Part shown: one piece after another, positions 1 to 6,145 of the stretch
How the letters are laid out: each line of letters opens with the position of its first letter
Position numbering within the stretch: the first letter of the stretch is position 1
Assembly (NCBI GenBank): GCA_002373715.1
Contig: DFLI01000037.1
Location: 1 to 6,145, forward strand
Direction of reading: 5' to 3'
Length of the DNA: 6,145 nucleotides
Source: Bacteroidales bacterium UBA3623
Lineage (GTDB): Bacteria; Bacteroidota; Bacteroidia; Bacteroidales; UBA932
Position numbers and translations under genes: made by a program
Notes under the pieces: generated by a model
The model's input: the letters and a program-made list of their open reading frames with translations, nothing else
What the model was told of the DNA's origin: nothing
Databases searched by the model: none

Positions 1-1329
1 CTCCTCATATTCGGGTTCGAACATGTAGGAATACCAGTCATAGCAGCCGGAGCCGATGCAGATGATGCCGCCCTTGCCGTCCTTGGCAGGATATTCCCAG
101 GCCACGACAGCTCCGTCTCCTCCTACGCCCAGGATCTTGGCGCCGGTACGGGCTTCCCAGGCAGCGTGGTCATCGTAGCCGCCCCAGTCGGTACCGATGT
201 GGTACTGGGCCGTGGAGTTGGTGATGTGGTAACCGTTGTCGGTGCAGTAAACCTTGTTGGGGTCATCGCCGGCGATGAGGCCGCCATACAGCGGATGCTC
301 GTTCTGACCACCGAAGATGTTGAAGTCCCAAGGACCCCAGCAGCGCTCTGCGCCGTCTTCGTTCTGGCCCCAGCAGTTGTTCGGGGTGGTCCACTCGTCG
401 TCACCGGTGGCGCCGATGAAGGAAGGCAGGTTGGTGGCATAACGGGTGAGGAAGAAGGCTCCGCCGTTCTCATAGTAGGCACGGAGTTGGTTCACGGCTT
501 CCAGGGCGTAAGGGGCCTTGGCCACAAAGTTGTCGTGACCGTCCACACCGCCGTCCATGTGGAAGTGCCACCAGATAATCCGGCATTCATCCAGTTCCAC
601 GGTACCGGCTGCAAAGTCTGCAAAACTGGTGTACAGGGCGCCGGGCACGTTGGAAAGCATCCACTGGCAGGCTGCGCCGGCCTCGGGATCCAGGTCGTTC
701 ATGTTGGCGGGTTCGCCGATGAACAGGGCCTTGGGCTTGTCGATGGCCGTCACGTTCACCGTATAGACGCTCTTGGCGGAGTTGTTGGTTACGGTATACT
801 GTACGGGCTCGGTGAAGTCCTGAGGTACGCCGGAAAGCGGGGAAATGGTGGCGTTCTGGCTGATGACGATGGTGGGTACCAGGGCATTGATGCCTTCCGA
901 TTTGGGAACGAAGGCCGATATGGTCTTGGCTTCCTGGTCGATGGTGCCGGTGTAGATGTCGTTCAGCACAAAGTGCAGGATGCGGGCCTCGTCATGAAGG
1001 ACGCTCAGCGTCCAGTCGATGGAGGCGTCTCCGTTGCTCACGTGGATGCCTTTTGCGGCGTCCATGTTCAGTTTCTGGCCCTTAACAACATTGCAGGTGG
1101 CGCCGTTGGACAGGGTCAGTTCCGTGATTTCCATCGAGGAAGTGGCATAGACTTCCGGAAGACGGACCACGATGCTGCGGGCGGCCAGGTCGATGGTTCC
1201 CTCGAAATTGTCCAGGGAGATGGTCTGGATGAGACAGTCACCACCCAGTTTGAGGTCGCTTGCTGTTTTCTTGGTGCAGCCTGCCAGGCAAAGCAATGCG
1301 GCTGCGATATAGAATAATTTGTGTTTCAT
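1..1329 (-). CDS. Putative surface glycan-binding lipoprotein, Ig-like repeats plus DUF4960-type domain (3' end cut by window)
   Basis: 443 codons are open from the ATG at 1329 to the window edge with no stop, so the C-terminus is missing. Residues 1-18 form a lipoprotein signal (MKHK, hydrophobic stretch, lipobox LAGC with Cys18). Residues about 34-117 and 118-197 look like two related Ig-like repeats; the second has the PTI-S-A-T-SP-SG and YTV..VYTVNVT pattern of DUF5018-type domains. From about 198 (KALFIGEP) the sequence resembles DUF4960: alternating strands and helices, IIWWHFHMDGG at 251-261, YYENGGAFFLTRY at 285-297 and GGIICIGSGCYDW at 420-432. The gene follows the SusD-like gene by 18 bases, the position usually held by a surface glycan-binding protein. 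From family knowledge, DUF4960 proteins accompany fructan PULs; levan or inulin binding here is inference. No hydrolase motif is recognised. Lipoprotein status is very likely, the DUF4960 label likely and the substrate uncertain. Confidence 0.85.
   Translation of the reverse strand, partial: MKHKLFYIAAALLCLAGCTKKTASDLKLGGDCLIQTISLDNFEGTIDLAARSIVVRLPEVYATSSMEITELTLSNGATCNVVKGQKLNMDAAKGIHVSNGDASIDWTLSVLHDEARILHFVLNDIYTGTIDQEAKTISAFVPKSEGINALVPTIVISQNATISPLSGVPQDFTEPVQYTVTNNSAKSVYTVNVTAIDKPKALFIGEPANMNDLDPEAGAACQWMLSNVPGALYTSFADFAAGTVELDECRIIWWHFHMDGGVDGHDNFVAKAPYALEAVNQLRAYYENGGAFFLTRYATNLPSFIGATGDDEWTTPNNCWGQNEDGAERCWGPWDFNIFGGQNEHPLYGGLIAGDDPNKVYCTDNGYHITNSTAQYHIGTDWGGYDDHAAWEARTGAKILGVGGDGAVVAWEYPAKDGKGGIICIGSGCYDWYSYMFEPEYEE
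1276..1329 (-). other. Lipoprotein signal peptide with lipobox LAGC (third gene)
   Basis: Codons 1-18 encode a short basic start (MKHK), a hydrophobic core and L15-A16-G17-C18, a textbook signal peptidase II site. The mature protein would start at lipidated Cys18, followed by TKKTASD. This fixes the start at 1329. The residues just after Cys are basic rather than the acidic run described as a surface-export signal in several Bacteroidota, so surface exposure is inferred from gene context. Confidence 0.85.
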
Positions 1330-1347
1330 GGTATGCGTCGTTGATTA
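1330..1347 (-). promoter_or_regulatory. Intergenic spacer and start region of the DUF4960-type gene, no Shine-Dalgarno
   Basis: The SusD-like gene ends in tandem in-frame stops (TGA then TAA), and the next ATG follows 18 bases after the TGA. The spacer has no purine-rich GGAGG-like element at the usual distance, normal for Bacteroidota. It is too short for a terminator hairpin or a separate promoter, which supports co-transcription. Confidence 0.6.
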
Positions 1348-3075
1348 TCACCAATTGCCGATATTCTGAGTATAGTGGCCGTTGGAAGCGGCGATTTGAG
1401 AGGCGGGGATGGGCAGATACTCGTCCTTTTCGGCCGTGAACTTGGCATCCCTATAGATGGTGCAGTTGTCTGCTTCTTCGGCATAATACTTATTGAGCAC
1501 GGTGGCGGCGTCGCCCCAGCGCACCAGGTCGAAGAATCGCTCGCACTCCATACCCATCTCCAGACGGCGTTCCATCTTCACAATCTTGATGACGTCTTCC
1601 TTGCCATAGCTTCCCTTGTACTCGGTAGCGTAGATCTTGACGCCGTAGCGGGAAGGATAATCGGAGAACATCTGGGTAGAGGAAGCGGCACGCCTGCGAA
1701 TCTGGTTCACCAGATCGATGGCCTTTCCGCTTTCGCCCAGCTGGGCATACGCTTCGGCACGTTCCAGGAGCACATCGGCATAGCGGAAGACGATGCGGTT
1801 CATGGAAGAGGCCCAGTAGGAACCCTTGATGAGGTATTCACCCACGAGGGCGGGATCCACGTTCTGCTTGAGGCTGATGTAGTAGCCGTACAGGCCGTTG
1901 CCGCGGCTCCACTGTTTGGTCTCGTCCTGGATGAAGTTCTTGTTGAACATGTAAGGAAGGCCGGGCATGCCCACGGTGAGGAACAGACGGGGATCTGCAT
2001 TGTCACCGAAGCTGTAGTCCTTCTCATTGAAGCCGTCCAGGAAAGGAAGACCGTCGGCACCGGTGCGGAAGGCGTTCACCAGATTCTGGCTGGGCTTGTA
2101 GAAGTCGCAGGCTCCGTCGGTAACGTTGTCGATGCTGGGGCCGATAAGGCCGTAGCTCCAGTTCAGGTTGCCGTAGGTGGAACCGTCGTTGCGGGAGTAC
2201 TGGATGGCCCAGATGCTCTCCTTGCCGTTCTCGTACATCTCTTCCGGGCGGAAGTTGTTGTGGATGTCTTCTTCCAGGTCGTAGTTGGCGTAGTACTTGG
2301 TGGGGTCGCTGTACTCGATGACCTTCTGGAGGTCTTCGGTATTGATGGCGGTCACCTTGTTGGACTTGGGATCGTCCTGGCGGTAGGCCTTGTACAGATA
2401 AAGCTTGGCCAGGAAAGCGGCGGCCGCGGCCTTGGTGGGACGGCCTTTATCGGCCTGCACTTCAGGCAGTACGTCAAAGGCCTCCTTCACGTCGTCTATG
2501 ATGAGCTGCCAGCCTTCATCGTTGGAATAGGCCGTGTTGGACAGTTCGTTGTATTCCTCATAGGTGAGGTTGGGGTTGACGACGAAGGGAATGTTCTTGT
2601 ACAGGCGCTTGAGGAGGAAATGACCATAGCCGCGCAGGAATTTCATCTCTGCCAGGCGCTGTTCCTTCATGGCGAAGCTGTCGTCGCACTCGTTCAGCAG
2701 GGCGATGGCGCTGTTTACGCGGGACAGGCTGTTGTATAAGCGGACCCACATGTCATTGATGTTCCAGTTGGTGGTAAGGACACCCTGCTGGATTTCGAGC
2801 TGGTGGAATACGTCACCGTCGCTGGTGCCGTTGCCGCCCTTGTAAGCGTCATCGGAGCGCACGTCGAAGTTCCACATGGAGAAGGAGGAGTTGATATCCT
2901 CGGCCGAAGTGAAGATGGCGTAGGCGGCCACCACCATGCCCTCTGCATTGGCGGGGTCTTTCACCTGCTCGTCGCTCAGCGTCGCCTGGGGAACCTGCTC
3001 GGAGAGCATCTTGTTGCAGGAAAGTGCCATGCAGCAAGCCAGGCCCATATATAGGATGGAAATATACTTTCTCAT
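1348..3075 (-). CDS. RagB/SusD family nutrient-uptake outer membrane lipoprotein (SusD-like)
   Basis: Complete, 575 residues, within the usual 500-600 range for SusD-like proteins. It should be the surface lipoprotein that caps the SusC-like barrel and delivers bound oligosaccharide to it. The signal peptide starts MRKYISILYMG and ends in a lipobox ALSC with Cys20. The N-terminal SusD-like region includes RSDDAYKGG at 73-81 and FLRGYGHFLLKRLY at 146-159, within the helical TPR-like scaffold. The C-terminal SusD part has the family hallmarks RYADVLLERAEAYAQLG at 431-447, ERRLEMGMECERFFDL from 502, LPIPASQI at 554-561 and the terminal QNIGNW. I chose the ATG at 3075 because the upstream in-frame ATG at 3102 would add nine residues ahead of the signal peptide and overlap the preceding gene. 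Ligand specificity cannot be read from the sequence. The gene lies 13 bases after the SusC-like gene. Confidence 0.96.
   Translation of the reverse strand: MRKYISILYMGLACCMALSCNKMLSEQVPQATLSDEQVKDPANAEGMVVAAYAIFTSAEDINSSFSMWNFDVRSDDAYKGGNGTSDGDVFHQLEIQQGVLTTNWNINDMWVRLYNSLSRVNSAIALLNECDDSFAMKEQRLAEMKFLRGYGHFLLKRLYKNIPFVVNPNLTYEEYNELSNTAYSNDEGWQLIIDDVKEAFDVLPEVQADKGRPTKAAAAAFLAKLYLYKAYRQDDPKSNKVTAINTEDLQKVIEYSDPTKYYANYDLEEDIHNNFRPEEMYENGKESIWAIQYSRNDGSTYGNLNWSYGLIGPSIDNVTDGACDFYKPSQNLVNAFRTGADGLPFLDGFNEKDYSFGDNADPRLFLTVGMPGLPYMFNKNFIQDETKQWSRGNGLYGYYISLKQNVDPALVGEYLIKGSYWASSMNRIVFRYADVLLERAEAYAQLGESGKAIDLVNQIRRRAASSTQMFSDYPSRYGVKIYATEYKGSYGKEDVIKIVKMERRLEMGMECERFFDLVRWGDAATVLNKYYAEEADNCTIYRDAKFTAEKDEYLPIPASQIAASNGHYTQNIGNW
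3016..3075 (-). other. Lipoprotein signal peptide of the SusD-like protein
   Basis: Codons 1-20 carry a basic start (MRK), a hydrophobic core and ALSC ending at Cys20, the probable lipidated residue. Cys14 and Cys15 precede it in the core (GLACC) and are less likely cleavage points. The signal supports the start at 3075 over the longer in-frame alternative. Confidence 0.8.
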
Positions 3076-3089
3076 AATCGGTAGTGCAT
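3072..3089 (-). other. Five-codon minicistron bridging the susC-like stop and the susD-like start
   Basis: Reading on the minus strand, the susC-like stop codon overlaps an ATG (TAATG at 3091-3087). That ATG opens a frame encoding MHYRL, whose TGA at 3074-3072 overlaps the susD-like ATG (ATGA). The 13-base gap thus contains a complete tiny frame touching both neighbours. No Shine-Dalgarno element is visible. A role in passing terminating ribosomes to the susD-like start is inference; chance is possible in so short a spacer. Confidence 0.35.
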
Positions 3090-6000
3090 TAGAAGGAAAC
3101 ATTGATACCCATCGTCACGTTGGTAGAGATAGGATAGTCGAAGTTCGGGTTCTCCGGATCCACGCCGGTGAACTTGCTGCTGCGGATGGTGAGCAGGTTC
3201 TGGGCCGATACATACAGTCTCAGACGGGTCATGTGCAGGGTTTCGCAAATCCGTTTGGGGAAGTTGTAGCCCACCTGGATGTTGCGCAGCTTGGCGTAGG
3301 AGCCGTCTTCCACGAAGTAGGAGGACACGCGCTTCTCGTTGTTGTTGTCCATGATGCTCACGGCGGGGATGTTGGAAGCCATGTTGCTGGGGCTCCAGGC
3401 ATCCAGGATGCGGCGGCCCTTGTTCAGGTTGGAAATGTTGAGTCCGCTCCAGATATCGGTCTGCTTCTTGAAGTCGCTGATGACATCCCAGCCCTGGACA
3501 CCCTGCCAGAACATGGTGAGGTCCACATTCTTGTACTGCAGGTAAATATTCAGACCCCAAGTGAAATCCGGAACGGGAGAGTAAATCCATTTCTGGTCTT
3601 TCTCATTGATGATGCCGTCATTGTTGAGGTCCTTCCAGCGGATGCGGCCCAGGCCGGCACCGTTCTGGGTGGCATGGTTGTCAATTTCCTCCTGGCTCTT
3701 GAAGATGCCGTCGTACACATAACCTACCTGTGCGTCCCTGGGATGACCTACCACGCTTTCCACGCCGTTTCCGCCGAAGGTGCCGGCAGCGGCGATGGTG
3801 TCAGGCAGTTTGGTCACCTTGTTATTATAGGTGCCGATGTTGCCGGCCAGGTCGTACTGGAAGTCGCCTACCTCACCGCGGTAGCCGATGTTGAATTCCA
3901 GACCCTTGTTGTCCATGGCACCGGCGTTGATCCACTGGGAAGCGCCTTCACCCATGACACCGATACCGGGCATGTACACCAGAATGTCGGTGGTCTTCTT
4001 GTAGTAAGCTTCGAAGGAACCGTAGAGGGCGCTCTTGAACATGGCAAAGTCCAAACCCACGTTGGTCTGGGTGGTGGTTTCCCACTTCAGGTTGTCGTTG
4101 CCCAGCTGGTTGCGCTTGAAGCCGCTGGGCAGCGTCTTGCCGCCGTTGGTGCCTTCAATGTCGTAGCTGGTACCATAGCTCTGTCCGCCGAAACCGGCCT
4201 CGCCGTAGTTGCTCTCGTACAGTGTGTAGCGGGCTACGTTGTCGATTTCCTGGTTACCGGTCTGGCCCCAGCTGGCGCGGAGCTTCAGGTTCTCCAGCCA
4301 GGTGGCATCCTCCATGAAGGGTTCCTTGTCAATGCGCCATCCCAGGGAGACGGAAGGGAACAGACCGAAGCGGTTGTTGCGGCCGAATCGGCTGGAACCG
4401 TCGTAACGGACTGTAACGCTGGCCAGGTAGCGGTCTGCGAAGTTGTAGTTGGCTTTTCCGAAGAAGGAAACCAGGGTGAATCCACCGCCGCCTCCATAGG
4501 CTTCTGCCTCGCCTACAGCAGCGCTGGGCCACATGTAGTCGGGATTCAGGACGGCGAAGTCGTAGGCCTTGCCGCTGAACCAGGTATCCTTTTCACGGTT
4601 GATTTCCGTACCCACAAGGAAGTCGGCGCGGTGCTTGCCAATCTCCATGTTGTAGGTGGCGATGGCGTTCCACATCCATTTGAGCCAGTGTTCCTGCTTG
4701 CCTTCCACGGCATTGGTAGGGTTGGCTACCGTACCTTCCGTTACCGGATAAGTGAAGATGCGCTGCTCTTTCTGGGCGTAGTCGATACCGAAGGTGGTCT
4801 TGATGTTGAGGCCCTTGAGCGGGTTGATGTTCAGGAAGGCGTCACCAAAAATTCTCCAATAGGAGTAACGGTTGTCTGCGTTGCGGGTAAGGCGGGCGAG
4901 AGGGTTCTCACGGTCGGCATAGCCGCCCACGGGACCGGCGAAATCACCGTCGGTGGTGTACACGGGGATGGACGGGTTGAACTGGAGCGCATTCTCCAGG
5001 AATCCGCCCGGGGCCTGCACCTCGGAGGTGCGGTTTACCGTGAAATGCTCGCCGATGGTCACAATGTTGCGGTCGCCGATTTTCAGGAGTTTATAGTCTG
5101 TGTTGATACGGGCGCTCAGACGGGAGAAATCGGAGTATTTGATAACACCGTCATTCTTGTAATAACCCAGGGAGAAGAAGGAATTGCCGCGTTCGGAGCC
5201 ATTGCTCAGCGAGAGGTTGTACTGCTGAATGATACCGGTACGGGTGGTTTCCTTGAACCAGTCGGTATCGCTGGCGGGCGTTTTGCCGGCGGCGTCCAGG
5301 TATTTGTTCATGCGGACGCTGTGCAGGGCAGGGTTGCCGTTGGCATCGTAGCCCCAGTCGTACACATAACCCAGGGCGTTCATGTTGGGATTCAGGCCGT
5401 CGTTCACGTAGCCCTGCCACATCACGCGGCCGAATTCCTCGGCGTTGAGCACCTGCATGCGGTTCATGTAGGTCTGGGCGGCCACGCTGGCGTCAAAGTC
5501 CACTTTCACCTTTCCTTCCTTGCCGCCTTTGGTGGTGATGATGATGACACCGTTTGCTGCCCGGCTACCATAAATGGAAGCGGATGCGGCGTCTTTCAGC
5601 ACCTGGATGCTCTCGATATCGTTACCGTTGAGCTCGTGCATGCCGGCTTTGGTGGGAACGCCGTCGATGATGTACAACGGGTCGTTGTTGTTCAGGGTGC
5701 CGATACCGCGGATGCGGACCGTCGCTGCACCGGAAGGAGAACCGTCGGCCGTGATGTTCATGCCCGGAACACGTCCTTGCAGGGCCTTGACGGGGTTGTT
5801 CTCGTTCTGCTTGGCCAGATCGTCGGTGTTCACCGTGGAGATGGCACCTGTCAGATCGGCCTTGCGCTGGACTGTATAACCGGTTACCACTACCTCATTC
5901 AGTAGCTGGGCGTCTTCGTCCATGACCACGGACATCTGCGCCTGAGCGGGAAGTTCAAGGGTGGAATAACCGATGGAGGAGAAGACCAGGACGGCACCTT

Positions 6001-6145
6001 CCTTCACCGTGATGGTGAAGTTGCCGTCGAAGTCTGTGATGGTACCGTTGTCCGTACCTTTTTCCTGGACTGCGGCACCGATGACGCCGTAGCCGTCGGC
6101 CGACGAGGTTACCACACCGGTAACCGTAATCTGCTGGGCAAAGGC
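3089..6145 (-). CDS. SusC/RagA family TonB-linked outer membrane transporter (SusC-like; 5' end cut by window)
   Basis: 1018 codons plus TAA are visible. The frame enters at the window edge with AFAQQ, the likely end of the signal peptide, so only about 20 N-terminal residues are missing; the in-frame GTG at 6115 is not the start. Numbering from the first visible codon: 6-80 is the carboxypeptidase-regulatory-like N-terminal domain (TVTGVVT, TDFDGNFTITV, FSSIGY); 82-90 is LNEVVVTGY, the TonB-box region; about 95-215 is the plug, with ALQGRVPGMNI and the family signature DPLYIIDGVP at 155-164; about 220-1018 is the 22-strand barrel, with RYDGSSRFG, ASWGQTGNQE and RLYVSAQNLLTI, closing in VSF with a terminal Phe typical of barrel proteins. 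It should import oligosaccharides across the outer membrane with its SusD-like partner using TonB-ExbBD energy. No STN domain is seen between the signal-peptide end and the regulatory-like domain, so anti-sigma signalling is unlikely. The frame is intact. The transported sugar is not determined. Confidence 0.97.
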   Translation of the reverse strand, partial: AFAQQITVTGVVTSSADGYGVIGAAVQEKGTDNGTITDFDGNFTITVKEGAVLVFSSIGYSTLELPAQAQMSVVMDEDAQLLNEVVVTGYTVQRKADLTGAISTVNTDDLAKQNENNPVKALQGRVPGMNITADGSPSGAATVRIRGIGTLNNNDPLYIIDGVPTKAGMHELNGNDIESIQVLKDAASASIYGSRAANGVIIITTKGGKEGKVKVDFDASVAAQTYMNRMQVLNAEEFGRVMWQGYVNDGLNPNMNALGYVYDWGYDANGNPALHSVRMNKYLDAAGKTPASDTDWFKETTRTGIIQQYNLSLSNGSERGNSFFSLGYYKNDGVIKYSDFSRLSARINTDYKLLKIGDRNIVTIGEHFTVNRTSEVQAPGGFLENALQFNPSIPVYTTDGDFAGPVGGYADRENPLARLTRNADNRYSYWRIFGDAFLNINPLKGLNIKTTFGIDYAQKEQRIFTYPVTEGTVANPTNAVEGKQEHWLKWMWNAIATYNMEIGKHRADFLVGTEINREKDTWFSGKAYDFAVLNPDYMWPSAAVGEAEAYGGGGGFTLVSFFGKANYNFADRYLASVTVRYDGSSRFGRNNRFGLFPSVSLGWRIDKEPFMEDATWLENLKLRASWGQTGNQEIDNVARYTLYESNYGEAGFGGQSYGTSYDIEGTNGGKTLPSGFKRNQLGNDNLKWETTTQTNVGLDFAMFKSALYGSFEAYYKKTTDILVYMPGIGVMGEGASQWINAGAMDNKGLEFNIGYRGEVGDFQYDLAGNIGTYNNKVTKLPDTIAAAGTFGGNGVESVVGHPRDAQVGYVYDGIFKSQEEIDNHATQNGAGLGRIRWKDLNNDGIINEKDQKWIYSPVPDFTWGLNIYLQYKNVDLTMFWQGVQGWDVISDFKKQTDIWSGLNISNLNKGRRILDAWSPSNMASNIPAVSIMDNNNEKRVSSYFVEDGSYAKLRNIQVGYNFPKRICETLHMTRLRLYVSAQNLLTIRSSKFTGVDPENPNFDYPISTNVTMGINVSF
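5654..5683 (-). other. SusC/RagA plug signature DPLYIIDGVP
   Basis: This ten-residue segment lies in the plug domain, just after VRIRGIGTLNNN. It is the most diagnostic short motif separating SusC/RagA-type transporters from other TonB-dependent receptors such as siderophore or cobalamin receptors. Confidence 0.9.
5876..5902 (-). other. TonB-box region LNEVVVTGY of the SusC-like transporter
   Basis: The segment joins the N-terminal regulatory-like domain to the plug and matches the conserved L-x-EVVVTGY stretch found at this place in SusC-like proteins. It is the expected contact site for the C-terminal domain of TonB. The contact is family knowledge; the motif is read directly. Confidence 0.8.

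Noticed and set aside
166..1317. 383-residue + strand open frame opposite the third gene
   Set aside because: The minus-strand frame starts with a perfect lipoprotein signal, follows the SusD-like gene closely and is open to the window edge. The + strand frame is its codon-aligned mirror and has no recognisable features.
1330..1347. Possible terminator or internal promoter between the second and third genes
   Set aside because: Only 18 bases separate the genes, with no inverted repeat, T-run or -7 TAnnTTTG-like element visible.
1375..2739. 454-residue + strand open frame opposite the SusD-like gene
   Set aside because: It is a mirror frame of a gene with clear family motifs. It has no start signal or domain of its own.
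3073..3102. Upstream ATG at 3102 as start of the SusD-like protein
   Set aside because: It would place MFPSNALPI ahead of a normal lipoprotein signal peptide and overlap the end of the SusC-like gene. The ATG at 3075 gives a standard signal peptide and a normal spacer.
2936..5905. 989-residue + strand open frame opposite the SusC-like gene
   Set aside because: It is the codon-aligned mirror frame of a clear SusC-like gene, and its translation shows no recognisable domain and low-complexity Val/Gly/His-rich sequence. The rarity of TTA, CTA and TCA codons in the sense gene explains why it stays open.
6113..6115. GTG at 6115 as start of the SusC-like protein
   Set aside because: The frame stays open upstream to the window edge and encodes AFAQQITVTG, the signal peptide end and the first strand of the N-terminal domain, so the true start lies outside the window.

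Overview
The window is most likely part of a polysaccharide utilization locus (PUL) from a Bacteroidota genome, probably order Bacteroidales. A SusC/RagA-type TonB-dependent transporter and a RagB/SusD-type lipoprotein sit next to each other, and this pairing is essentially confined to that phylum. Starts lack Shine-Dalgarno sequences, as is usual there. The DNA is visibly GC-rich with mostly G/C third codon positions, unlike classical Bacteroides. A lineage such as Alistipes/Rikenellaceae or a related uncultured gut or rumen Bacteroidales fits better, but the genus cannot be fixed from this sequence.

Layout: all genes are on the minus strand and are transcribed from right to left. (1) 6145 to 3089 is a SusC-like transporter missing only the first part of its signal peptide. 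(2) 3075 to 1348 is a complete SusD-like glycan-binding lipoprotein. (3) 1329 to 1 is a cell-surface lipoprotein with two Ig-like N-terminal repeats and a C-terminal domain that I assign to DUF4960; its 3' end lies outside the window. The gaps are 13 and 18 bases, with no room for a terminator or separate promoter, so the three genes read as one operon. The promoter and any regulator lie beyond 6145; degradative enzymes would be expected beyond position 1. No RNA gene, mobile element, CRISPR array or long non-coding stretch was found.

Working model: the SusD-like lid and the third lipoprotein capture oligosaccharide at the cell surface, and the SusC-like barrel imports it into the periplasm using TonB energy. 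From memory, DUF4960 lipoproteins in the slot after susD occur in fructan (levan/inulin) PULs such as the Bacteroides thetaiotaomicron levan locus. Fructan is therefore the leading substrate hypothesis, unproven because no glycoside hydrolase is in view.

The least understood parts are the third gene (tandem Ig-like repeats, a Cys/Trp-rich patch and a possible amidotransferase-like fold) and a five-codon minicistron that exactly bridges the susC-like stop and the susD-like start. Long + strand reading frames opposite all three genes are codon-aligned mirror images and are not annotated as genes.
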